From NCBI GenBank assembly GCA_022600335.1, contig JAHZKN010000319.1, positions 1 to 5,417 on the forward strand: a DNA stretch of 5,417 nucleotides. The letters are read 5' to 3'. Of this stretch, positions 1 through 5,417 are shown piece by piece. Made by a program: the position numbers and the translations under genes. Numbering within the stretch: position 1 is the stretch's first letter; each line of letters opens with the position of its first letter. The DNA comes from Alphaproteobacteria bacterium (lineage in GTDB: Bacteria > Pseudomonadota > Alphaproteobacteria > Rhizobiales > Hyphomicrobiaceae). Under the pieces are notes generated by a model, which was not told where the DNA came from, made no database searches, and was given only the letters and a program-made list of their open reading frames with translations.

Positions 1-1
1 G

Positions 2-367
2 ATCCACGCTATCAATATTGACGGGGATATTGGGCCTTGGTTGCAGGTCATTAAATTGTACGGTTTGAAGGAACTGGCGCGGCGGAACGGCCGGCCGTCG
101 CTTTCAAGCACCGAAATTGAACTTATGAACCTTGCTGGTCCCGGTACAGGGCTCGAGATGATGTTGCCGGTGGGGCGCAAGATGCCAACGACCAATTTCT
201 TTTCGCGGCGTGGTTATTACCGCAACACAATTGTTCGGGGTAAAACGTCTGAAGGCCTCATGAAGGCGCTCTCAAAACGCATGACGGCCAACATGAAAAA
301 CTCCGGTGCCCGAGAGTTTGAACGCATCTTTGCAGAAATGGGACGCGTGGGTCGCTCAAACAACTAG
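2..367 (+). CDS. C-terminal part of an unrecognised protein (5' end outside window)
   Basis: The frame is open from the left edge to a TAG at 365-367, giving 121 visible codons. A TTG at 41 could serve as a start, but the frame continues upstream of it with sensible residues (DGDIGPW), so I read this as the end of a longer gene. Visible features are an NLAGPGTG stretch at about residues 43-50, an NFFSRRGYYRN stretch at 65-75, and a basic, probably helical C-terminus. There is no membrane segment and no cysteine in the visible part. I do not recognise the family. The pattern of a 'DGxIGP..L...YG' segment followed by 'T.xEi.lmNlaGPGtG' loosely recalls the region after the catalytic domain in some soluble lytic transglycosylase-like proteins. 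That is a weak analogy only, and the catalytic part would lie outside the window. It converges with the - strand pair, whose nearest stop is 37 bases away. Confidence 0.75.
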   Translation: MHAINIDGDIGPWLQVIKLYGLKELARRNGRPSLSSTEIELMNLAGPGTGLEMMLPVGRKMPTTNFFSRRGYYRNTIVRGKTSEGLMKALSKRMTANMKNSGAREFERIFAEMGRVGRSNN

Positions 368-404
368 TGCGCTGGCGATGAGGCGATGGGACCTGCGGCC
401 GCTT

Positions 405-755
405 TTACGGGACTTCAGCGCTTGGCGGCGGTGGCACAAAGCGCCTGCAGCGAAACTTTAGCCGCTCGATGAGATCGATATAGGCTTTTACTTTTGCCAG
501 TTGATTTTTTGAGAGTTGTGCGCCGGCGATGGCTGGGTCTGTGGTCAGTAACGCGGCTGTACCATCGGTTTGCGCCGCTAGGCTTTGCCGCCACAAACTG
601 AGGCAAGTGTCGAGTTGCGAGGTTTTTGCGCCAGTGGGCTGCGTCATGAAAAGCACGACGGCCAGCAAACGCGCGTGGTAGAACATTCGCGCTGGTGCCT
701 GTATTGCGCACGGTATTGGCACCGGCGTCGCCCGGTTTGCGGTGCTGGCTCTCAT
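405..755 (-). CDS. small exported protein with two cysteines, coupled to the IalB-family gene
   Basis: This is a 116-codon frame if it starts at the ATG at 755-753. That ATG overlaps the stop of the upstream ialB-like gene as ATGA, suggesting translational coupling, and I chose it for that reason. A second ATG at 686-684 would give 93 residues beginning with a textbook short signal peptide (MFYHARLLAVVLFM..., cleavage likely after TGA, before KTS), so the true start may be there. Neither start has a strong Shine-Dalgarno sequence. The mature part carries LDTCLSLW, then an amphipathic helix with KVKAYIDLIERLKFRC, and ends in a proline-rich tail (FVPPPPSAEVP). Two cysteines (residues 51 and 102 of the long form) could form a disulfide after export. 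The sequence resembles small hypothetical proteins I associate with Rhizobiales, but I know no function. Another open - strand frame over the same bases looks like non-coding shadow. Confidence 0.72.
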   Translation of the reverse strand: MRASTANRATPVPIPCAIQAPARMFYHARLLAVVLFMTQPTGAKTSQLDTCLSLWRQSLAAQTDGTAALLTTDPAIAGAQLSKNQLAKVKAYIDLIERLKFRCRRFVPPPPSAEVP

Positions 756-1405
756 TGTGCCGTCTCTGGGCCAACAGCTGGCGACTTGCCGGCAGAACCG
801 GTAGCTGAGTTCTGTCTTTTTGTGTTGGGTTGAGGTGCGGGTGAATTTTTCACCGGCGCAACCGGCTCTGGTCCAGGGCAGACGGTCTCGAGCTTTGCCA
901 GCGCTTTGGTGAAACCATACATTGAGTAGCGATCTTCTAGAATTTCACCAACACCAGGTTGACTGACGACAATCATTTCCCTGCCTTTGCGCATGGCCGC
1001 TATGAGCACCTCTTGGTCGCTCGGGTTGGTTACAAAGCCGGCGTTGTTTTTCGTAGTAAGCGCAAAGCTATCGCGCGGTGGGCGACGCCTTGCAATCAGT
1101 TTGGCCATGATGCCATTGAATGACTTTATGTTGCCGCCAAAGCGGACTTCAATCGTGTTCTTGGACGTGGTTTTGGGGTAGCGCACAACATAAAGGACAG
1201 GCCGGTCTCGCATTGATGTGCTCGGATGATAGCGACTGGCTTGCGTTGCCGCATAGCAGGTGTTGAGGCTTGTGCCGGAGAGGCTAAAGACTTTCCAAGC
1301 TGCAAAGGCGCCGTGGTAGGTGAGTGATTCTTTTGCATTAGTGGTACTTGGCGCGCAAGCGACACCCAGAGCAGCTACAATGACAAAACCAGACCAGCGC
1401 ATCAT
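752..1405 (-). CDS. invasion-associated locus B (IalB) family exported protein
   Basis: The 217-residue protein begins with a signal peptide (MMRWSGFVIVAALGVAC, cleavage plausible after TNA at residue 24). It then shows the IalB-domain layout: a W-x-V segment at 37-39, a conserved cysteine at 50 (NTCYAATQ), the strand RPVLYVVRYP at 68-77, the segment EVLIAAMRKGREMIVV at 132-147, and the hallmark DRYSMYGFTKALAKLETVC at 158-176. Cys50 and Cys176 are the only cysteines in the mature form and probably pair. A proline-rich, low-complexity tail of about 40 residues follows. Family knowledge: IalB was named in Bartonella for a role in erythrocyte invasion, but the family is widespread in free-living Rhizobiales, where its function is unsettled. 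Two adjacent ATGs (1405-1403 and 1402-1400) follow a GGGGGA run, so the second may be the real start for spacing reasons. The gene lies 74 bases downstream of hemF and overlaps the next gene as ATGA. Confidence 0.88.
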   Translation of the reverse strand: MMRWSGFVIVAALGVACAPSTTNAKESLTYHGAFAAWKVFSLSGTSLNTCYAATQASRYHPSTSMRDRPVLYVVRYPKTTSKNTIEVRFGGNIKSFNGIMAKLIARRRPPRDSFALTTKNNAGFVTNPSDQEVLIAAMRKGREMIVVSQPGVGEILEDRYSMYGFTKALAKLETVCPGPEPVAPVKNSPAPQPNTKRQNSATGSAGKSPAVGPETAQ

Positions 1406-1479
1406 TCCCCCAAAGCACCATCAGAACTCGCATATAAATTCGCAGCCGTATCCCGGTTTTGCAACCAGAAGCATGTGCG

Positions 1480-2409
1480 TCACGGCCATTTCACAACCGG
1501 CGGCATTGACGACAAAATTGAATCGACGTTGCCACCTGTATTCAAGCCAAAAATTGTACCGCGGTCATAGAGCAAGTTGAATTCAACATAGCGTCCACGC
1601 CGGACCAGTTGTTCCTCGCGATCTGCCTCTGTCCACGCCGTCTCAAAGTTCGCACGCACCAGCTCCGGGTAAACAGAAAGGAAGGCGCGTCCCACATCCT
1701 GGGTAAAGGCAAATGCGGCGTCAAATCCGCCATCGTCAGCCGAGGGTGTCAGGTTGTCGTAAAAAATACCACCTATACCGCGCGGTTCGTTGCGGTGCTT
1801 CAAGAAAAAGTAGTCATCGCACCAGGCTTTGTATTTGTCATAGTCGGCAATGTCGTGACCCTGACAGGCAGAACGCATGGCTTGATGGAACGCGCGTGAG
1901 TCGGGATCGTCCTGTGTCCGTCGATGATCAAGCACTGGCGTCAGATCCGCGCCGCCACCAAACCACCATTTCGAGGTGATAACGAGACGGGTATTCATGT
2001 GTACGGCTGGCACATGAGGATTGTGCAGGTGGGCAATGAGCGAGATGCCAGACGCCCAGAATTTAGGGCTTTCGTTGGCACCAGGGATCTTGTCGCGAAA
2101 CTCTGGTGCAAATTCACCGTGAACCGTTGAGGTGTGTACACCGACCTTCTCAAACACGCGGCCGCTCATCAGCCCCATCGTACCGCCGCCGCCCGGTGCT
2201 CCGCTGTGGTCTGTGCGCTGCCACGGTGTGCGTGTGAACGTGCCGTCTGGTGTATCCGCCGGTGCGGGTGCATCAGCTGGAAGGTCGCGTTCTATTTGCT
2301 CAAAAGCGCGGCAAATGTCGTCGCGGAGGGATTGGAACCAGGCTTCAGCGCGCGCCTTGTTGTCGGCCATCAGGTTGTCATGGTTAGCTGTCAGGGACGT
2401 GTCACTCAT
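1480..2409 (-). CDS. hemF: oxygen-dependent coproporphyrinogen III oxidase
   Basis: HemF carries out the O2-dependent oxidative decarboxylation of coproporphyrinogen III to protoporphyrinogen IX, a late step of haem synthesis in the cytoplasm. At 309 residues it is full length (E. coli HemF is 299). Diagnostic blocks are [11 protein letters not shown] (131-141), [11 protein letters not shown] (148-158), [20 protein letters not shown] (197-216) and [20 protein letters not shown] (270-289), ending with [13 protein letters not shown]. By eye alignment, Ser123, His127, His137, His175 and His205 fall where the substrate- and metal-associated Ser92, His96, His106, His145 and His175 lie in E. coli HemF, so the enzyme looks intact. 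The ATG at 2409 lacks a close Shine-Dalgarno sequence. A perfect AGGAGG sits 35 bases further upstream, and no in-frame start codon lies between. The gene diverges from the ABC transporter and is followed by the IalB pair on the same strand. Confidence 0.97.
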   Translation of the reverse strand: MSDTSLTANHDNLMADNKARAEAWFQSLRDDICRAFEQIERDLPADAPAPADTPDGTFTRTPWQRTDHSGAPGGGGTMGLMSGRVFEKVGVHTSTVHGEFAPEFRDKIPGANESPKFWASGISLIAHLHNPHVPAVHMNTRLVITSKWWFGGGADLTPVLDHRRTQDDPDSRAFHQAMRSACQGHDIADYDKYKAWCDDYFFLKHRNEPRGIGGIFYDNLTPSADDGGFDAAFAFTQDVGRAFLSVYPELVRANFETAWTEADREEQLVRRGRYVEFNLLYDRGTIFGLNTGGNVDSILSSMPPVVKWP

Positions 2410-2444
2410 TCTTTGCTCAAATTGTGCTCGGCGGTTGCGCGCGG

Positions 2445-2450
2445 CCTCCT
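2445..2450 (-). promoter_or_regulatory. AGGAGG motif far upstream of hemF
   Basis: A perfect AGGAGG on the - strand ends 35 bases before the hemF ATG, too far for normal ribosome positioning. It lies inside a 17-codon frame (ATG at 2459-2457) whose stop overlaps the hemF ATG as ATGA. It could be a chance match, part of a short leader, or a standby site. The sequence alone does not decide. Confidence 0.25.
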
Positions 2451-2559
2451 ATAGCCCATCCATGCGATCTCTGCCAGACGCCGCCCGTTTGGTTCTCTGT
2501 AAAGATGCGGAGATGCAACTGCCTTGCGCTGAGTAAATGAGACCAGTGGATACGAGCTG

Positions 2560-2574
2560 AATGGTCCGACCATT
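2560..2574. promoter_or_regulatory. 15-bp palindrome, candidate FadR/GntR-type operator
   Basis: AATGGTC-C-GACCATT is a perfect 7-bp inverted repeat around one central base. Its core TGGTCCGACCA fits the TnGTnnnACnA pattern known for the FadR subfamily of GntR regulators. It lies in the hemF/ABC divergent region, 54 bases before the ABC start codon and about 150 bases before the hemF ATG, so the ABC gene is the likelier target. The regulator is not in the window, and binding is inferred from sequence pattern only. Confidence 0.5.
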
Positions 2575-2628
2575 GAGTGGACCTGTGCCGTACGTTGTAG
2601 ACAGTATTTCTTGTGAGGTCGTGGACGC

Positions 2629-4494
2629 ATGCTCAATCGCTTCTTCTCTTGGCTGGAAGGTCTGAGGCCGCCGTTTCCTGACCTCGCGCCTGAGCGCCCG
2701 CCAGAGACCTTGCAGGCTTTCATACTCTATTTCGCAAAGCCGTTCTGGCCGTTGCTGCTGGCGTGCTCTGCAGTTGCCGCGACCGTTGCCTTGCTTGAAG
2801 TATCTCTGTTTGCGTTTCTTGGAAATTTGGTCAACTGGCTAGCCAATGCCGACCGCAGCACATTTTGGGAGAACAGAGGCTCGATCATTATTGCGATGGC
2901 CATCCTCGTGATTGTTGTTCTGCCGCTGCTGAAACTTTTTTACGAATCGATCGTGCACCAGGGCTTGAACGCTAACTTTGCCATGCGCGCGCGGTGGCTG
3001 TCGCATCGCTATGTCCTGCGGCAATCGATGGAGTTTTTCCAGGATGACTTTGCTGGCCGGCTTTCTGCCAAGGTCATGCAAACAGCCGTTGCTGTTCGCG
3101 AAATTGTGCTGAAGATCACCGAAGTGTTTGTTTACGTCGGTGTCTATTTTCTCGGTGCAGTTGTCACGTTTGGTGCCAACGACCTGCGTCTTGTTGCGCC
3201 CCTTTTGTTGTGGCTCGTGGGTTATTTTGCCGCCATGCGCTATTTTGTGCCGCGTATCGGAGAGATTTCCGCCCGACAAGCTGATGCCCGCTCATTGATG
3301 ACCGGCCGTGTTGTTGACAGCTACACCAACATCGCAACGGTCAAACTCTTTGCCCATGCCGCGCGCGAAGATAGCTATGCCCGCGAGGGTATGGGCGGGT
3401 TTTTGGACACGGTATATGAGCAAATGCGCTGGGTGACACTGCTCACCGTGGCACTCAACACGCTGAATGCTCTGTTACTGACATCGACAACAGCTTTGGC
3501 GTTGTGGCTGTGGCACAAGGGGCAAGTTGAAGCCGGTGCGATTGCCTTGGCAATGGGGCTCATTATGCGCATGCAAGGCATGTCGCATTGGATTATGTGG
3601 GAAATTGCAGGTTTGTTTGAGCAGATTGGCATTGCCCGCGATGGCATGAACAGCATTGCGCGGCGGCAGACGGTCGTCGATTTGCCAGATGCAACCGAGC
3701 TCCAGGTGAGCGAGGGGAAAATTGAATACCAATCGATAACTTTTGACTATGCAAAGCCGCGCAACGACGTTGCACGCGGCGTGATCGAAGATCTGTCGCT
3801 GACGATTGCAGCGGGGGAGAAAGTGGGACTTGTCGGACGTTCTGGTGCAGGTAAGTCGACCATGGCTAGTTTGTTGCTACGCTTCCATGATCTGGAATCG
3901 GGACGCATTGCCATCGACGGGCAGGACATTGCGGTGGTGCAACAAGAAAGTCTGCGCAGTCAGATTGCCATGGTGACACAAGACACATCACTGTTGCATC
4001 GCTCTGTGCATGACAACATCGTTTACGGCCGCCCAGATGCAACGCGCGCCGATGCTGTGAAGGCTGCTAAACTCGCCCAGGCCCATGACTTCATCAAGGG
4101 GTTAGAGGATGCCAAGGGTCGCAAAGGTTATGATGCCCACGTTGGCGAACGCGGTGTAAAATTGTCAGGTGGTCAGCGCCAGCGGATCGCGATCGCACGC
4201 GTATTGCTCAAAGATGCTCCTATTCTAGTTTTAGATGAGGCAACGAGTGCGTTGGATTCTGAAGTCGAAGCTGCGATCCAAGACCAGCTGATCAATCTCA
4301 TGCAGGGAAAAACCGTGATCGCTATTGCGCATCGGTTATCGACCATTGCGCATATGGATCGTCTGGTGATCATGGATGAAGGCAAGATTGTCGAGCATGG
4401 CGATCACGCTTCGCTTCTGAAGCGTGGTGGAATTTATTCTGACCTGTGGGCGCGCCAATCGGGCGGCTTCTTAGCCCGTGAGGCCGCAGAATAA
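2629..4494 (+). CDS. ABC exporter half-transporter (fused membrane and ATPase domains)
   Basis: A 621-residue inner-membrane protein of the type IV (MsbA/multidrug-like) exporter class, expected to act as a homodimer. The N-terminal cytoplasmic stretch of about 38 residues is proline-rich. Hydrophobic membrane segments lie near 40-70, 85-105, 160-182, 186-207, 268-294 and 299-330. The nucleotide-binding domain is complete: A-loop Tyr374 (ITFDY), Walker A GRSGAGKST (403-411), Q-loop Gln451 (MVTQDTSLLHRSVHDNI), signature LSGGQRQRIAIAR (512-524), Walker B ILVLDE (532-537), D-loop SALD and H-loop His568 (IAHRLST). All catalytic positions are present, so it should be an active ATPase. The GAGG at 2614-2617 is a usable ribosome binding site 11 bases before the ATG. 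Substrate cannot be read from sequence. Its divergence from hemF makes a tetrapyrrole conceivable but unproven; lipids or drugs are equally possible. It converges with trmL, stop to stop 59 bases apart. Confidence 0.95.
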   Translation: MLNRFFSWLEGLRPPFPDLAPERPPETLQAFILYFAKPFWPLLLACSAVAATVALLEVSLFAFLGNLVNWLANADRSTFWENRGSIIIAMAILVIVVLPLLKLFYESIVHQGLNANFAMRARWLSHRYVLRQSMEFFQDDFAGRLSAKVMQTAVAVREIVLKITEVFVYVGVYFLGAVVTFGANDLRLVAPLLLWLVGYFAAMRYFVPRIGEISARQADARSLMTGRVVDSYTNIATVKLFAHAAREDSYAREGMGGFLDTVYEQMRWVTLLTVALNTLNALLLTSTTALALWLWHKGQVEAGAIALAMGLIMRMQGMSHWIMWEIAGLFEQIGIARDGMNSIARRQTVVDLPDATELQVSEGKIEYQSITFDYAKPRNDVARGVIEDLSLTIAAGEKVGLVGRSGAGKSTMASLLLRFHDLESGRIAIDGQDIAVVQQESLRSQIAMVTQDTSLLHRSVHDNIVYGRPDATRADAVKAAKLAQAHDFIKGLEDAKGRKGYDAHVGERGVKLSGGQRQRIAIARVLLKDAPILVLDEATSALDSEVEAAIQDQLINLMQGKTVIAIAHRLSTIAHMDRLVIMDEGKIVEHGDHASLLKRGGIYSDLWARQSGGFLAREAAE

Positions 4495-4553
4495 TCCGTC
4501 GTTGCTTGTCTGCACGGCCTTTCTGCTGTCGCCGTCGACATGCCGCTCGTGCA

Positions 4554-5018
4554 CTACGCAGAAAATCCATCTGTTTGTCGCAGCGCTTCGCCAATAATAA
4601 TCGCAACACTGACGGCGACATTCAACGAGCGCAACTGCTTGCTCATGGCGATGCGGACGCCCGCATCGATTGAATCGCGAACGCTATCGGGAACACCAGC
4701 GCTTTCGCGGCCAAACAACAGCGTGTCTGTGGCGTGAAACTGAAAATCTATGTGGCGTGTCTGAGCCTTGGTAGATACGAGGATGAGGCGTGCGGCGGGG
4801 TTCAGAGCCTGCTGTTGGGCATAGAATTCGTCCCAGCTTGCGTGGCGTGTGAGTGCGACGTGGTCGAGATAATCGAGCCCAGAACGGCGCAAAGCACGAC
4901 CGGACATATCAAACCCTGTAGGTTGGATAATATCTACAGGCACTCCAAAACAGGCGGCAAGGCGCAGAATTGTACCTGTGTTCTGAGCTATGTCAGGCTG
5001 ATAGAGCGCAATCCGCAT
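4554..5018 (-). CDS. trmL: tRNA (cytidine(34)-2'-O)-methyltransferase TrmL
   Basis: A 154-residue SPOUT-class methyltransferase, close to the 157 residues of E. coli TrmL. The family uses S-adenosylmethionine to 2'-O-methylate the wobble nucleotide 34 of the two tRNA-Leu species reading UUR codons. The three SPOUT motifs are clear: NTGTILRL (13-20), FGRESAGVP (102-110) and RSLNVAVSVAIIIGEALRQ (130-148), the last forming the trefoil knot that binds the cofactor. GFDMSGRALRRSGLDY (35-50) also matches the family. I chose the ATG at 5018-5016 because family members begin MRIALYQPDIAQNTG right there. The open frame extends upstream to 5141, but those 41 residues look non-coding. The Shine-Dalgarno is weak (GAAAG about 11 bases before the ATG). 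The gene is divergent from petA and convergent with the ABC exporter. Confidence 0.95.
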   Translation of the reverse strand: MRIALYQPDIAQNTGTILRLAACFGVPVDIIQPTGFDMSGRALRRSGLDYLDHVALTRHASWDEFYAQQQALNPAARLILVSTKAQTRHIDFQFHATDTLLFGRESAGVPDSVRDSIDAGVRIAMSKQLRSLNVAVSVAIIIGEALRQTDGFSA

Positions 5019-5108
5019 AAATTGGTTTCTACTTTCGGCGAGTATCGCGGTGCTCGTGCAACGCTGAGGATGGGTGGGTGTCGTAGCGTGCGCCAAATTG
5101 CCTCTGTT

Positions 5109-5184
5109 TTGAGGGTCAACGAATCTTGAGGGGTCTGGCAAACGATGTCAAAAGACAAAGTGTTTTTCGAATGGACTTTGAGGC
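5109..5184 (+). repeat. three same-direction TTGAGG repeats between trmL and petA
   Basis: TTGAGGG occurs at 5109-5115 and again at 5126-5132, exactly 17 bases apart. A third copy with a changed last base (TTGAGGC) is at 5178-5184. The hexamer TTGAGG appears only a few other times in the window by eye, so clustering here is suggestive. The second copy overlaps the proposed -10 element of trmL. A role as a regulator site is inference. Confidence 0.35.
5123..5151 (-). promoter_or_regulatory. trmL: candidate sigma-70-type promoter for trmL
   Basis: On the - strand, a consensus -35 TTGACA (5151-5146) is followed after 17 bases by CAAGAT (5128-5123), which matches three of six -10 positions. Transcription would start near 5115 and give a leader of roughly 100 bases before the trmL ATG. 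The -35 and spacing are good; the -10 is weak. Confidence 0.35.
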
Positions 5185-5270
5185 AGATGTCGCAGGTCCG
5201 TTGAAATGATAGATGCCGGCGCACCATATATTTCTGCAAAGGCTAGAGGGCGTTCGCACCTTCGTCTTGT

Positions 5271-5297
5271 GCGCTGCAATAGCGCGATCTGAGATCG
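5271..5297 (+). promoter_or_regulatory. overlapping inverted repeats just before petA
   Basis: GCGCT-GCAAT-AGCGC (5271-5285) could form a 5-bp hairpin with a 5-base loop. CGATCT-G-AGATCG (5285-5297) is a 13-base palindrome sharing base 5285 with it. The second ends five bases before the GGAGG of petA, so an RNA hairpin could affect initiation, or the palindrome could be a protein site on DNA. Neither is followed by a T run, so they are not terminators. Confidence 0.4.
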
Positions 5298-5301
5298 ACG
5301 T

Positions 5302-5306
5302 GGAGG
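5302..5306 (+). promoter_or_regulatory. petA: GGAGG ribosome binding site that fixes the petA start
   Basis: GGAGG lies five bases before the GTG at 5312-5314. Another in-frame GTG at 5300-5302 overlaps this motif and cannot use it, so the later GTG is the supported start. Confidence 0.75.
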
Positions 5307-5311
5307 TAAGC

Positions 5312-5417
5312 GTGACTACAGATAACAATGATGACGACACCGATGAAGGTCGTCGTGACTTTATGGTCCTGGCTGCAAGCACGTTTGCAGGCATTGGTGC
5401 CGCCGTTTCCATAGATC
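5312..5417 (+). CDS. petA: N-terminus of a Tat-exported protein, probably Rieske iron-sulfur subunit of cytochrome bc1 (3' end outside window)
   Basis: Only 35 codons are visible. They start at a GTG with a good ribosome binding site and run off the right edge. The N-terminus is acidic (TTDNNDDDTDEG), followed by a twin-arginine motif GRRDFM at residues 13-18 and a moderately hydrophobic stretch (VLAASTFAGIGAAVSID). This is the N-terminal design of alphaproteobacterial PetA, where the uncleaved Tat signal serves as the membrane anchor of the Rieske protein and the [2Fe-2S] domain is periplasmic. The trmL gene diverging just upstream fits the usual rhizobial layout with petABC. The cluster-binding CTHLGC and CPCHGS motifs would lie beyond the window, so identity is by signal type and context. 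Any other Tat substrate remains possible. Confidence 0.7.
   Translation, partial: MTTDNNDDDTDEGRRDFMVLAASTFAGIGAAVSID

Noticed and set aside
368..404. Terminator or repeat between the convergent genes at the left end
   Set aside because: There is a GGCGATG direct repeat and a GCGGCCGC palindrome next to TTTT, but no stem with a loop followed by a T run.
415..774. Second - strand frame of 119 codons over the small exported protein
   Set aside because: Same strand, different frame; composition is Arg/Ala/His-rich without structure, whereas the other frame has a signal peptide and an amphipathic helix.
1352..1366. Lipoprotein lipobox in the IalB-family signal peptide (LGVAC)
   Set aside because: The -3 position is glycine where leucine or similar is expected, and a normal signal peptidase I site follows after TNA.
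2132..2536. Open + strand frame of 134 codons over the hemF start and intergenic region
   Set aside because: It is mostly antisense to the N-terminal part of hemF, is rich in Arg, Ser and Ala as expected for a shadow frame, and has no motif.
2410..2628. FNR/FnrL box controlling hemF
   Set aside because: I looked for TTGAT-N4-ATCAA in the intergenic region on both strands and found no acceptable match.
4495..4553. Bidirectional terminator between the ABC gene and trmL
   Set aside because: The only pairing is a 5-bp ACGGC/GCCGT with a 12-base loop and no T run, too weak to call.
4734..5129. Open + strand frame of 131 codons opposite trmL
   Set aside because: It lies antisense to a confidently identified gene, has no recognisable family features, and reads as a shadow of the trmL coding pattern.
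5019..5141. N-terminal extension of trmL to the upstream ATG at 5141
   Set aside because: The 41 extra residues are unlike the family, whose members start at the SPOUT core, and the candidate promoter lies inside this stretch.
5201..5232. TTGAAA followed by TATATT as a petA promoter
   Set aside because: The spacing is 20 bases, too long for a standard sigma-70 promoter; the alternative CATATA at 18 bases matches only three of six positions. Some petA promoter is expected here but I cannot place it.

Overview
The window reads as ordinary alphaproteobacterial chromosome, most likely Hyphomicrobiales (Rhizobiales). The evidence is an IalB-family exported protein, an alphaproteobacterial-type TrmL, an oxygen-dependent HemF, and the start of a Tat-exported protein that is best explained as the Rieske subunit PetA. 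The order ABC exporter / trmL / petA with hemF nearby is, from memory, a recurring rhizobial arrangement. This placement rests on family and context, not on a phylogenetic marker.

Layout from left to right: (1) the C-terminal 121 codons of an unrecognised + strand gene that enters from outside the window; (2) converging on it, a - strand pair made of an IalB-family secreted protein followed by a small exported protein, overlapping as ATGA; (3) upstream of that pair on the same strand, hemF (coproporphyrinogen III oxidase); (4) a divergent intergenic region of about 220 bp with a 15-bp near-perfect palindrome; (5) on the + strand, a full-length ABC half-transporter of the exporter type; (6) converging on it, trmL on the - strand; (7) a divergent region of about 290 bp with repeats, a candidate promoter and overlapping inverted repeats; (8) the first 35 codons of petA, running off the right edge.

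Functionally, hemF and petA belong to aerobic haem synthesis and the cytochrome bc1 respiratory complex. TrmL modifies the wobble base of leucine tRNAs. The ABC exporter has no substrate readable from sequence. The IalB pair is envelope or secreted material. I see no tRNA, rRNA, CRISPR, insertion sequence, phage gene or clear sign of horizontal transfer.

No new enzyme or defence system is evident. The points most worth a second look are regulatory: the palindrome upstream of the ABC gene, which fits the FadR-subfamily GntR operator pattern, and the repeats in front of petA. Next is the translationally coupled IalB plus small two-cysteine protein. Both window ends are GATC, so the sequence may be a cloned restriction fragment, and the genes at both edges are cut there.
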